Shown: in pieces, positions 31,577-39,597 of the stretch | How positions within the stretch are numbered: the stretch's first letter is position 1 | Layout of the letters: each line of letters opens with the position of its first letter | NCBI RefSeq assembly: GCF_000968015.1 | Contig: NZ_LACH01000018.1 | Span: 1 to 49,708 of the forward strand | Length of the DNA: 49,708 nt | From: Pseudomonas fluorescens | GTDB lineage: Bacteria > Pseudomonadota > Gammaproteobacteria > Pseudomonadales > Pseudomonadaceae | Reading direction: 5' to 3' | Made by a program: the position numbers and the translations under genes | The notes under the pieces: generated by a model | Database searches by the model: none | Seen by the model: only the letters and a program-made list of their open reading frames with translations | What the model was told of the DNA's origin: nothing

Positions 31577-32312
31577 GTTGCTCCGCGTCGCTCAACGGTT
31601 GGGTGCTGGTGCTGTCCTGCATGCGCAAAAGCGTGCTATCGCCTTGGGTTTCGAGCAACTCGATGCTGTGCACCAGTTCGCCGCCGGCAATGTTGATCTG
31701 AGTAAACACCTGCTTGAGCAGCATGGAGCGCGGGGTCAGCGTCAGCTTCCAGTTCTGTGCGTCGCCGCTCAGTGAAAGCTCGAAGTCTCGTTGCAGCCCG
31801 CTGCTGTCGCCTTGCAGCACGGCAAGGAACAAGCGGTTCTGCTCGGCGCCGGCACTTTTGCTTGGCAGCATTTGCCAGCCATTGGCGTCACGCCGGGCGA
31901 TGCCGTTGGCGCTGATGCGGTAATCCTGTTGCAGCGGGGTTTTCAGCAGCCAGAGCAAACCGTGGTTTTTAGCGAGAACGAAAGTACCCTTGCTGGTCAG
32001 CGGCTGGGGCAGGGCGCGCAGGTGTTTTTCCTGGATGAAATTGCCGTGGATCACGTCGGGTTTTGCCAGTTGATCGCTCAACTGCTGCAAATCAAAAGCC
32101 TGCGCCAGCGAAGAAAACCCCAGCATCAATACCAGCCCCGCCACGAACCCGTAGCAGCTGCCGAGCCCGCGAGGCTGCGTTCGGCGGCGAAGCCGTCGTA
32201 AAACCTGAACACGCGGTGCATCAGGAGAAATGCAGGGCGACTGCTGCGCCCGAGCGCGGACCGGCCAACGCAGGCTTCGCCAGCTGTTACAGAGGGTTTT
32301 CAGCAGGGTCAT
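31560..32312 (-). CDS. LolA-like periplasmic carrier with an inserted N-terminal segment
   Basis: 250 aa. The mature part (from about FDLQQLSDQLAK, residue 73) resembles LolA-type lipoprotein/lipid carriers: GNFIQEKHLRALPQPLTSKG, then GLLWLLKTPLQQDYRI. The only well-placed start, ATG 32312, overlaps the thioesterase stop by 4 nt. It leaves about 55 Arg-rich residues before the hydrophobic stretch (57-70) and the AQA cleavage site. DNA behind residues about 18-56 looks like a dispersed Pseudomonas repeat rather than ancestral signal peptide. In-frame GTG, TTG and ATG codons near residues 58-63 would give signal peptides without positive charge. Confidence 0.78.
   Translation of the reverse strand: MTLLKTLCNSWRSLRWPVRARAQQSPCISPDAPRVQVLRRLRRRTQPRGLGSCYGFVAGLVLMLGFSSLAQAFDLQQLSDQLAKPDVIHGNFIQEKHLRALPQPLTSKGTFVLAKNHGLLWLLKTPLQQDYRISANGIARRDANGWQMLPSKSAGAEQNRLFLAVLQGDSSGLQRDFELSLSGDAQNWKLTLTPRSMLLKQVFTQINIAGGELVHSIELLETQGDSTLLRMQDSTSTQPLSDAEQHDFAE
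32146..32262. repeat. Repeat-like insertion inside the LolA-like gene
   Basis: The segment has nested dyads, such as CGGC/GCCG around GGCGAA (32181-32194). It is bounded on the left by GTAGCAGCTG (32151-32160), whose inverted near-copy CAGCTGTTAC lies at 32281-32290. Its sequence resembles a dispersed element I recall from fluorescent pseudomonads. The exact ends are uncertain. Confidence 0.5.
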
Positions 32313-32734
32313 GCGAGCATCCTTTCAACAGCATCGGTGAAGACCTTGGGTGAGGCCAACTGCATTTCGCGGCTGCTCATGTCGACGGCAACCTGCACGG
32401 AACTGGCACGGGTCAAGCGTTCGCCGGTTTCCAGATCGCTGATCAGGTAGCTGATCTTCAGACGGTTCTCCCATTCCACCAGATTGGCGCGCACGTTGAG
32501 TTTTTGGCCAAACACGGCGCCGCGCACATAACGCAATTGCAGATCGATCACCGGCCAGGCGTAGCCCGACTCGACCATGGCCGTGTAGTTGTGGCCGATC
32601 TTGTCCAGCAGCGCGCAGCGGGCGACTTCCAGGTATTTGATGTAATGGCCGTGCCAGACGACGTTCATGGTGTCGACATCAAAGAACGGTACGAGGATTT
32701 CCGTATCGGTGTGAAGCACTCCCTTGCTACGCAT
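32309..32734 (-). CDS. Acyl-CoA/ACP thioesterase, 4HBT hotdog family
   Basis: 141 aa from the ATG at 32734, which overlaps the ammonia-lyase 3' end by 8 nt. The 4HBT pattern is clear: FFDVDTMNVVWHGHYIKYLE (18-37), with Asp21 the probable catalytic acid, and AR after it. APE clusters carry such a thioesterase (ApeK-type). It may release the finished polyene or edit stalled ACP intermediates. No signal peptide, so cytoplasmic. Confidence 0.87.
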   Translation of the reverse strand: MRSKGVLHTDTEILVPFFDVDTMNVVWHGHYIKYLEVARCALLDKIGHNYTAMVESGYAWPVIDLQLRYVRGAVFGQKLNVRANLVEWENRLKISYLISDLETGERLTRASSVQVAVDMSSREMQLASPKVFTDAVERMLA

Positions 32735-34271
32735 GCAGCCTCCAGTGTTGTTCGGCGATACGTTGCAGGCACAGGCGCAATTCACCTTCCAGCGCGCGGT
32801 CTTCGATGACCGGCGGGAAGTCTTTCGCCAACTCTTCGTGCATGGCGGCCAGGGCTGGCGGCAATGGACGTGCATCCTCGGCCTTGCTGCGCAGCCAGAC
32901 GCCTTGGTTGGCGGCCAGCAGGGTGGCGGCGGCGACCTGTTCGGTCAGTTCCAGCACACGGATCGCATCGCGGGCGGCGATGGTGCCCATGCTCACTTTG
33001 TCCTGGTTGTGACACTCGGTGGAGCGTGAGAAGACGCTGGCCGGCATGGTGTTTTTCAACGCTTCGGCGGTCCAGGCACTGGTGCCGATCTGCACGGCTT
33101 TGAAACCGTGATTGAGCATCGCCCGGTCAGCGGTGGCGCCGGACAGGTTGCTTGGCAGGCCATGGTTGTAACGCTCGTCCACCAACAGGGCGAGTTGACG
33201 ATCGAGCAGGTCGGCGACGTTGGCCACCAGGTTTTTCAGGCTGTCCATGGCGAACGCAATGTGTCCGCCGTAGAAGTGCCCGCCGTGCAGCACGCGCTCG
33301 GCTTCGGCGTCGATAATCGGGTTGTCGTTGGCGCTGTTGAGTTCGATCTCGATGAACGAGCGCAGCCAGTTCAGGCTGTCGGCTAATACGCCGAGGACGT
33401 GGGGCGCGCAACGCAGTGAATAACGGTCTTGCAGGCGATGCAGCGGCGCGGTCGGTGCGTCGATCGCCAGATCCTTGCGCAGCCACGCGGCGACTTGCAT
33501 CTGCCCAGGATGAGGTTTGGTGGCGAACAGGCGCTCGTCGAAGTGCTCGGGGTTGCCTTGCAACGCGACCACGTTCAACGCGGTGATGCGCGTGGCCAGT
33601 TGCAGCAGGTAATCGGCGCGGGCGTAGGCCAGGCACGCTAGGCCGGTCATGACGGCGGTGCCGTTCATCAGTGCCAACGCTTCTTTCGGGCGCAGTACCA
33701 ACGGCTCCCAACCCAGTTCGCGGTGCACGTCGGCCGCTTGCCAGCGTTCACCCCGGAACATCACTTCGCGCTCGCCGGACAGGGTCGCGGCGACATAGGA
33801 CAACGGCGTCAAATCACCGCTGGCACCCACCGAACCTTCTTCCGGGATCAGCGGCAGAATGTCGTGTTCGAGGAAGGCTTGCAGGCGTTCCAGCAGTTCC
33901 ACACGCACCCCGGACACGCCGTGGCACAGCGACTGCAAACGCGCCGCCAGTACGGCGCGAGTGGCTTGTGCGTCGAGCAGCTTGCCCAACCCGCAGCCGT
34001 GGAACGTGTACAAGTGACGGGGCAACGCCTCGACGTGATGCAGCGGCACCGCGACCACGCAAGAATCGCCGTAACCGGTGGTCACGCCGTAGATCACGCC
34101 TTCCTTGTCCAGCAGGGAGTCCAGGAATCGCGCACCCTTGGCGATACGCTCGCGGTACGCAGGGTCGCTTTGCAACTGCGTCGGCACCTGACGGTTGGCC
34201 AGGGCCAGCACGTCTTCGATGCGCAAAGGGAGTTCGCCGAAGGTTACCGGCTCAAGCGTTGGCGTCGTCAT
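32727..34271 (-). CDS. Aromatic amino-acid ammonia-lyase (HAL/TAL-like, MIO enzyme)
   Basis: 514 aa. The Ala150-Ser151-Gly152 triad (GSVGASGDLTPLS) forms the MIO electrophile, and Tyr61 (YGVTTGYG) is the conserved catalytic Tyr. The position pair that tunes substrate choice, taken from GxG-anchored alignment, is Phe90-His91 (HLYTFHGCG). From memory, histidine lyases have Ser-His, tyrosine lyases His-Leu and phenylalanine lyases Phe-Leu, so this pair matches none exactly. In an APE cluster it most likely makes a cinnamate or 4-coumarate-type starter. No hut genes are near. The ATG at 34271 overlaps the acyltransferase gene by 20 nt. Confidence 0.85.
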   Translation of the reverse strand: MTTPTLEPVTFGELPLRIEDVLALANRQVPTQLQSDPAYRERIAKGARFLDSLLDKEGVIYGVTTGYGDSCVVAVPLHHVEALPRHLYTFHGCGLGKLLDAQATRAVLAARLQSLCHGVSGVRVELLERLQAFLEHDILPLIPEEGSVGASGDLTPLSYVAATLSGEREVMFRGERWQAADVHRELGWEPLVLRPKEALALMNGTAVMTGLACLAYARADYLLQLATRITALNVVALQGNPEHFDERLFATKPHPGQMQVAAWLRKDLAIDAPTAPLHRLQDRYSLRCAPHVLGVLADSLNWLRSFIEIELNSANDNPIIDAEAERVLHGGHFYGGHIAFAMDSLKNLVANVADLLDRQLALLVDERYNHGLPSNLSGATADRAMLNHGFKAVQIGTSAWTAEALKNTMPASVFSRSTECHNQDKVSMGTIAARDAIRVLELTEQVAAATLLAANQGVWLRSKAEDARPLPPALAAMHEELAKDFPPVIEDRALEGELRLCLQRIAEQHWRLHA

Positions 34272-35199
34272 CGGTCTTCCAGAAAGGGTAAAAGTTGAAC
34301 CATTGTTGGGGCGCTTCAAGGCAATAGTGACCCAAGCGTTCGGCATAGCGGGAGGCCCACTGATGAATGACCTGCTCGCGGTCGCTGCGCTTCCACACCA
34401 CGGCCTCGGCGAACGGTTCGAGGGTCAGTCGATAGTCGCCCGTCGGTTTCTTCAGGCATAGCATCAGGTTGATCGGGCATTTCAGCAGGCCGGCCAGCAA
34501 CCATGGCCCCTGAGGGAACGCGGCTTGATGGCCGAGGAAATCCACGGTCACGCTACGCCCGCCATGCAGCGGCACGCGGTCGCCGGCAATCGCCAGCCAC
34601 TCGCCGCGCTCAAGGCGTTCATGGAGTTGCAACATGATCAGCGGGCCCAGTTCGCTGACTTGAATCAGCCGCAAATTGGTCGCGCCGGCTTCGCCGAGCA
34701 AACGGTTGAATTGTTCGGCGTGCTTGGTATGCACCAGCACGTTCATCGTGACTTTTTCACCGATCTCCGCCAGCGCGCGGCAGACCTCGAGATTGCCCAG
34801 GTGCGCGCCCACCAGCATCTGCCCGCGGGTGCCGCGCAGTTGATTGCGCAGCAAGGCCGGGTCGATGATCTCGATCTGCTCAATGCTCAACTTGCCGTTC
34901 CATACGTCGAGCTTGTCGAGCATGGAATCGGCGAAGGCCATGAACTGGCCGAACACTCGCCAATGGGTCGGGCGCAATTCATTGCGACCACTCCAGTCAG
35001 CGAGCCTCCGCTGGTATTGCCAGGCGCTGTGACGGGCGCTGCGGCCGAACAGGAAAAAGTACAGAACGATGCCGTACAGCAGCGGGCTCAACACCTTTCG
35101 ACCAAGTACTTTGGCGCAGAATGCGGTGAATTTCATCAGCCAGAAGCTGCCACGCTCTTCGCGATCAGCCCAGTGCTTTTTATCCGCTTCAGTGCTCAT
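34252..35199 (-). CDS. LpxL/HtrB-like lipid acyltransferase of the APE cluster
   Basis: 315 aa from the ATG at 35199, which overlaps the glycosyltransferase stop by 4 nt. The HX4E catalytic motif of lipid A late acyltransferases is His133-Glu138 (AHLGNLEVC). A hydrophobic segment lies at about 38-52 (SPLLYGIVLYFFLFG). Together with the PlsC-like enzyme of the cluster it probably attaches fatty acids to the lipid anchor of the aryl polyene at the inner membrane. A role in lipid A itself is less likely in this operon. Confidence 0.85.
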   Translation of the reverse strand: MSTEADKKHWADREERGSFWLMKFTAFCAKVLGRKVLSPLLYGIVLYFFLFGRSARHSAWQYQRRLADWSGRNELRPTHWRVFGQFMAFADSMLDKLDVWNGKLSIEQIEIIDPALLRNQLRGTRGQMLVGAHLGNLEVCRALAEIGEKVTMNVLVHTKHAEQFNRLLGEAGATNLRLIQVSELGPLIMLQLHERLERGEWLAIAGDRVPLHGGRSVTVDFLGHQAAFPQGPWLLAGLLKCPINLMLCLKKPTGDYRLTLEPFAEAVVWKRSDREQVIHQWASRYAERLGHYCLEAPQQWFNFYPFWKTDDDANA

Positions 35200-35930
35200 G
35201 GTCGCCACCGCCGCCAGAGGATCACGGGCGCCCGCAGCAACATGCCGAAGAACAACCGCGTGTGCATGCTCGTAATCAACACGTTGTCGTGGAACAGGCG
35301 GAAATGCGAGACGCCATCCAGCGGGTAGTGGACATTGGTTTGCAGCCATTGCATGGGGAGATTGCGCCAGGCCAGCCGTACGAGAATGTCCGAGTCGAAG
35401 TCCATGCGCTTGCCGATCTTCGCCGAATCGATCAGCGCCAGGGTCGGTGGTAACGGGTAGACACGGAAGCCGCACATCGAATCGCGAATCTGCAACGACA
35501 GGGTGTTGATCCAGACCATGACGTGAGTCAGGTAACGGGCGTACAAGCGACCTTTCGGCACGCTGGCGTCGTATCGCGGATAGCCGCAGATCACCGCCTC
35601 GGGATGGGCGCGGGACAATTCGATGAAGGTCTGGACGTCCTGCAGATCATGCTGACCGTCGGCATCCACCTGCAAGGCATGGCTGAAGCCCAGGCGCGAG
35701 GCTTCGCGAAAACCGGTCATGACCGCGCCACCCTTGCCCTGGTTGGCGCTGAGCCGGATCAGGAACACCTTGTCGCGAAGGGCCAATTGATCGAGTACCT
35801 TTGCACAGGCCGGGCTGCTGGCATCGTCCACCAAAATGCATGGCAGGCTGGTGGCGAGCAGCGCATCAACCACCGTGGTGATGGCGGTTTCGTGGTTGTA
35901 GACCGGGACGATTGCACAGGGGTTATGCAT
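35196..35930 (-). CDS. Family 2 glycosyltransferase (dolichyl-phosphate-mannose-synthase-like)
   Basis: 244 aa, GT-A fold: AIVPVYNHE at the N-terminus, LVDDAS, and the metal-binding DADGQHD (about 90-96). Member of the standard APE gene set (ApeJ-like), probably glycosylating the lipid anchor. I chose the ATG at 35930 (MHNPCAIVPVYNHE). The frame stays open upstream to 36059, but only through a REP pair, and those residues look like REP translation. Confidence 0.85.
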   Translation of the reverse strand: MHNPCAIVPVYNHETAITTVVDALLATSLPCILVDDASSPACAKVLDQLALRDKVFLIRLSANQGKGGAVMTGFREASRLGFSHALQVDADGQHDLQDVQTFIELSRAHPEAVICGYPRYDASVPKGRLYARYLTHVMVWINTLSLQIRDSMCGFRVYPLPPTLALIDSAKIGKRMDFDSDILVRLAWRNLPMQWLQTNVHYPLDGVSHFRLFHDNVLITSMHTRLFFGMLLRAPVILWRRWRP

Positions 35931-35962
35931 GTTGGTGTTCACCTGAAAGACCGAGGTGTCTG

Positions 35963-36040
35963 CATCGCGAGCAAGCTCGCTCCCACAGGGGATTCGTGTT
36001 GAACAGAGATCCAATGTGGGAGCGAGCTTGCTCGCGATTG
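35963..36040. repeat. REP doublet inside the APE operon
   Basis: Inverted units at 35963-35990 (GCATCGCGAGCAAGCTCGCT...) and 36014-36040 (GGGAGCGAGCTTGCTCGCGA) occupy most of the 131-bp gap between the ligase and glycosyltransferase genes, the largest gap in the operon. They could stabilise the upstream part of the mRNA. Confidence 0.9.
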
Positions 36041-36061
36041 AGTGCGCCGCACTCACCAAGG

Positions 36062-37744
36062 TTATGCATCGCCTGCAGCCTCCAGCAAGATCCGCCCACT
36101 GGAGCAGGTCGCGGTCTCGTTGCGATAGGTGAAATACAGCTTGCTGCGCGTCGGGTCGAAGCGCAGGTGCAGCTGGACTTCATCGCCAGGGCGCACCAGT
36201 TGCTGGAATTTCAGCACTTCCATGCCAGCGAATTTTGCCGGCAGGTCCATCAATTGCTGACCCAGCGTTAACGCCCATTCCACTTGCACCACACCGGGCA
36301 ATACCGGCGCCTGAGGGAAGTGGCCGCTGAAGTAGGCGAGGTCGGGTGGTACTGCCAGTTGCAGGCTCCATTCGCCATCGACTTCGACCTGATCCAGCAC
36401 TTCCGGCGCCTTTGGGCGCGGCGCCAGCAGCAGGGCTTCAACAGTGGCCTGGGGCAGTTTGCCCTGAGCGTTCAGCGGCAGTTGCCGCAGTAGGCGCCAG
36501 CGTCGTGGCAACGCCAGAACTTCGCAATGCTGGCTCAAATGCTGACGCAGTTCTTGCGTGAGGGTGCGTCGACCCTGATTGCGTAAGGCATGCAGGCCTG
36601 ACTCGGTCAGCACCAGCAGCGCACCCAATGAAGCGCGGTTTTCCTGAACCACGCCAAGACGCGCTTCGGCGACCCAGTCGTGGGCCATAAGGGCCTGTTC
36701 CAGCATCGGTAGTGAGATTCGTTTTTCTTCCAGTTTGACGATCCGGTCCAGCCGTCCGAGCAGTTCGAATCGGCCGTCGGCAGCGATCCGCGCGGCATCC
36801 GCGGTGTGTTCGATGTGCCCGGGAGGCAAGTACGGCGAAGCAATGAGCAGGGCGCCGTCGCTGTCTTGGCTCAACTCGATATCAGCAAAGGGTTGCCAGA
36901 GCGCGTGGCCCTGACGCCAGGCGATGCCGCCGGTTTCCGAGCTGCCGAGGATTTCCGTCGGCCACTGTTGCAGGCGTTGGTGCAGGCTTTGTGCAGCCTC
37001 GGTCGGCAATGCACCACCGGAGGAAAATACCCGGCGAACCGTACTTAACGCGGGCCAGTCGAGGTTGTCGCCCATGCGCTTGAGCAGCGCCGGGCTGGCG
37101 ACCCAGGCGAACACCGGGTGTTCGCGGCTGGCGCGCTGCAGGTCTTCAGGGAATGCCAGCTGCTTGCGCACAAACGAGCGCCCGGCGCACAGCGGCCATA
37201 GCACTCGAAACAACAATCCATAAATATGCTGAGTGGCGACGCTGCCGATGATGCAGGCCGCGCCAAGATCGGCACCCCAGAGCTGCTCCAGCGCTTCGAC
37301 TTCATTGGCCAGTTGGCGCAGGGTTTTGTCGATGCGCTTGGGCTCGCCGCTGGAACCGGACGTGCACAGGCTCAGCGAACAGCGATCCAGATCCAGCGCG
37401 GCGGCCATCAACGGCGGATGCCGGTAATCGCTCAGGTGTGCGTCATCGGCCTGATCGGTCAGCCACAGATCGACTTCGGTCGACCAGCGCTGGCGAGTCT
37501 GCGCTTGCAGGTCTGCGGGCAGCAACACGCTGACCCCGGCGCGCCAGGCACCGAGCAGGGCAATCGCCAGGTCGGCGGCATCCTCAAGGTGCACGGCAAT
37601 GCGCCGCACACCCTGGGCTTGCAGGCCCGCGGCGAGGCTCAACGCCTGTTCGCACAGCTGAGCGTGATTCAGTGCCGGTTCGGCCGTCACGGCACGTTCC
37701 GGTTGCGCCTTGAGCAACAGGTGCTCAAGTTTTATCCAATTCAT
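36062..37744 (-). CDS. AMP ligase fused to hotdog dehydratase (ApeH-ApeI-type)
   Basis: 560 aa from the ATG at 37744, which overlaps the membrane protein gene by 4 nt. Residues 1 to about 445 form an ANL acyl-adenylating enzyme (A3 motif TSGSSGEPK at 128-136, then [17 protein letters not shown]). Residues about 451-560 form a FabA/FabZ-like domain with [15 protein letters not shown] (His475). The ligase half should load the aryl acid onto an ACP and the dehydratase half works in each cycle. In E. coli these are separate proteins, ApeH and ApeI. The frame is continuous, so this is a true fusion in this window. Confidence 0.88.
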   Translation of the reverse strand: MNWIKLEHLLLKAQPERAVTAEPALNHAQLCEQALSLAAGLQAQGVRRIAVHLEDAADLAIALLGAWRAGVSVLLPADLQAQTRQRWSTEVDLWLTDQADDAHLSDYRHPPLMAAALDLDRCSLSLCTSGSSGEPKRIDKTLRQLANEVEALEQLWGADLGAACIIGSVATQHIYGLLFRVLWPLCAGRSFVRKQLAFPEDLQRASREHPVFAWVASPALLKRMGDNLDWPALSTVRRVFSSGGALPTEAAQSLHQRLQQWPTEILGSSETGGIAWRQGHALWQPFADIELSQDSDGALLIASPYLPPGHIEHTADAARIAADGRFELLGRLDRIVKLEEKRISLPMLEQALMAHDWVAEARLGVVQENRASLGALLVLTESGLHALRNQGRRTLTQELRQHLSQHCEVLALPRRWRLLRQLPLNAQGKLPQATVEALLLAPRPKAPEVLDQVEVDGEWSLQLAVPPDLAYFSGHFPQAPVLPGVVQVEWALTLGQQLMDLPAKFAGMEVLKFQQLVRPGDEVQLHLRFDPTRSKLYFTYRNETATCSSGRILLEAAGDA

Positions 37745-38286
37745 GGGTGGCCTCGTACCCGTTGTCGTATAAGCCATTCAATGGCAAACAGCAGGCCCAT
37801 CAATACGTAGGAAATCAGGCCGGTGTACAACATCCACCAACTTAGCGGCGCCCAGAGGGTCAGGGCGGCGGCGAGCAAACCGTTACAGAGAAAAAACACG
37901 CACCAGACGATCGTCACCTGGCGGGTATAAACAATCGCCTTGGCCGGCAGTTGCGGTTCACGCAAACGCGCCAGGCGTTCGATGATCGGCGGGCCAACGA
38001 TCAAGCTCAGGCCAAACAGCCCGAGCATGAACGCGCTAATCAGCACCGGGTACCAGCGCAGCAACAGCGGGCTATCGAACAGCGCCAGCAACAGGCAAAA
38101 AGTGATCGCAGTGATCGCCATCCACAAACTGCCGGGCTTGCGCGTACCGAGCAGTGCCCGGGCCAGCCACAGGCTGCCCAGCAGCAGACCAAACTGCCAC
38201 GGCGCGAAATGTTCCATGCCGAAATACACCGCGAAGGGGTACAGCAGGCCCGCCAGCAGCAGGCCGAGGCCGATCAGTCGGCTCAT
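37741..38286 (-). CDS. COG4648-type integral membrane protein of the APE cluster
   Basis: 181 aa with five to six hydrophobic helices (LIGLGLLLAGLLYPFAVYFG; ITAITFCLLLALF; VWCVFFLCNGLLAAALTL). No catalytic motif is visible. Proteins of this type are regular neighbours of APE ACP and ligase genes; their function is not known to me. Four-nt overlaps on both sides. Confidence 0.8.
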   Translation of the reverse strand: MSRLIGLGLLLAGLLYPFAVYFGMEHFAPWQFGLLLGSLWLARALLGTRKPGSLWMAITAITFCLLLALFDSPLLLRWYPVLISAFMLGLFGLSLIVGPPIIERLARLREPQLPAKAIVYTRQVTIVWCVFFLCNGLLAAALTLWAPLSWWMLYTGLISYVLMGLLFAIEWLIRQRVRGHP

Positions 38287-38537
38287 GCGGCCGGCTGAAC
38301 CAGACGGTAGACCGCCTCGACCACGTCGCTGACGGTACGCACCGATTTGAACTCTTCGGCAGCGATTTTCTTGCCAGTCTGGCGTTTGATGTGATCGATC
38401 AGGTCGACCGCGTCAATGCTGTCGATTTCCAGGTCCTGATACAGATTGGATTCGAGGCTTACGCGCTCGGGGTCCAGCTCGAAGAGTTCGACCAGAGCAT
38501 CGCGCAGGGTGTTGAAGATGTCGTCACGAGTTTGCAT
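38283..38537 (-). CDS. Acyl carrier protein of the APE cluster (second)
   Basis: 84 aa, acidic four-helix ACP. The phosphopantetheine site is Ser40 in LEIDSIDAVDL. It lies 9 nt after the first ACP gene. Two ACPs (ApeE/ApeF) are normal for the system. Which carries the aryl starter and which the growing chain cannot be told here. Confidence 0.93.
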   Translation of the reverse strand: MQTRDDIFNTLRDALVELFELDPERVSLESNLYQDLEIDSIDAVDLIDHIKRQTGKKIAAEEFKSVRTVSDVVEAVYRLVQPAA

Positions 38538-38546
38538 GGTCCGGTC

Positions 38547-38807
38547 TCAAGCTGCCTGTTTTGCAGTGACGAACGCCGCAAGGCTCGCCACGTTGCTGAA
38601 GTGATTGCGGGTGTCTTTGGCGTCGGCGTCGATTTTGATGCCGTACTTTTTCTGGATGGCCAGGCCAAGTTCCAGAGCGTCTACCGAATCCAGGCCCAGG
38701 CCTTCGCCGAACAGTGTCTGGTCGTCGCCGATGTCTTGTGCGCTGATGTCTTCAAGGCCCAGGGCGTCGATGATCAGTTCTTTGATTTCACGGTGTAGAT
38801 CGCTCAT
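38547..38807 (-). CDS. Acyl carrier protein of the APE cluster (first)
   Basis: 86 aa from the ATG at 38807 (MSDLHREIKEL). Ser41 in LGLDSVDALEL is the 4'-phosphopantetheine attachment site. It overlaps the acyltransferase gene by 20 nt. An upstream in-frame start at 38849 would add residues without ACP character. Confidence 0.93.
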   Translation of the reverse strand: MSDLHREIKELIIDALGLEDISAQDIGDDQTLFGEGLGLDSVDALELGLAIQKKYGIKIDADAKDTRNHFSNVASLAAFVTAKQAA

Positions 38808-39597
38808 CTTCGGCGAGCTCCTTAATGTAGTAATGATGCAAATAGTCATTGAGCTTGCGCGAGGCCTGAGGAGCAGGGCCCAGCGAGGCGAAGGCTTGTG
38901 GGTCTATATCGGCCCCGACACGGAAACTGAAGTGCACACGGCGTTTTGGGATCCGATACCAGGGCTCGGCCTTGGTCAACGTGGTCGGGTTGACCTTGAT
39001 GATCACCGGGGTGAGGATTTTCGCACCGCGCAGAGCGATTGCCGCAGCGCCCCGATGGAAGGCTGGCGCCTGACCGGGCTGAGTGCGGGTACCTTCAGGA
39101 AAGATGATCAGGGTCTGGCCGCTTTTCAGCGCGTCGGCAGCGGCATCGAGCATGTCCATGCTGCCGTCGTTGCTGATGTATTCGATGCAGCGCAGCGGGC
39201 CGCGGGTAAAAGGGTTCTCCCAGAGGCTTTTCTTGACCACGCAGTTGGCGTGGCGCACCAGGCCGATCAGGAACACCACATCGATCAGCGACGGGTGATT
39301 GGCAATGATCATTTGCCCCGGTCGACCGAGTTTTTCGGCGCCCTGGATGTCGTAAGTCAGCACGCCGGTGCGGGCCATGAATCGCACAAAAAACCAGAAC
39401 AGTCGGGCGACGGTGTGCCGCGCTCGCCGCCGGTGTGTCCGGGCATCGCCGGGCAGGCAGTTCAGCAGCGGGAAAACCACAAGTCGCAGGCACAGCCCGC
39501 CCAACCCGAACAGGGTGAAGCTTGCGGCGGTAGCCAGCAGGCGCCAGTAGTAGGCGTCGCGGTTTTTTTCGGTTACAGGTTGCGTTGCCAGGTCCAT
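38788..39597 (-). CDS. PlsC-like 1-acylglycerol-3-phosphate acyltransferase of the APE cluster
   Basis: 269 aa from the ATG at 39597 (MDLATQPVTEKN). An N-terminal membrane helix (ATAASFTLFGLGGLCLRLVV) precedes the acyltransferase motifs NHPSLIDV (HX4D) and FPEGTR. Present in most APE clusters, where it is thought to build or acylate the lipid anchor. Overlaps the chain-length-factor gene by 25 nt. Confidence 0.88.
   Translation of the reverse strand: MDLATQPVTEKNRDAYYWRLLATAASFTLFGLGGLCLRLVVFPLLNCLPGDARTHRRRARHTVARLFWFFVRFMARTGVLTYDIQGAEKLGRPGQMIIANHPSLIDVVFLIGLVRHANCVVKKSLWENPFTRGPLRCIEYISNDGSMDMLDAAADALKSGQTLIIFPEGTRTQPGQAPAFHRGAAAIALRGAKILTPVIIKVNPTTLTKAEPWYRIPKRRVHFSFRVGADIDPQAFASLGPAPQASRKLNDYLHHYYIKELAEDERSTP

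Noticed and set aside
32727..34271. Histidine utilisation enzyme HutH
   Set aside because: No hutU, hutI or hutC nearby, non-HAL selectivity pair, and overlap with APE genes on both sides.
35931..36059. REP-coded N-terminal extension of the glycosyltransferase
   Set aside because: Unlike the DUF3261 case, a proper ATG at 35930 gives the normal GT2 N-terminus, so the open REP frame is probably not translated.
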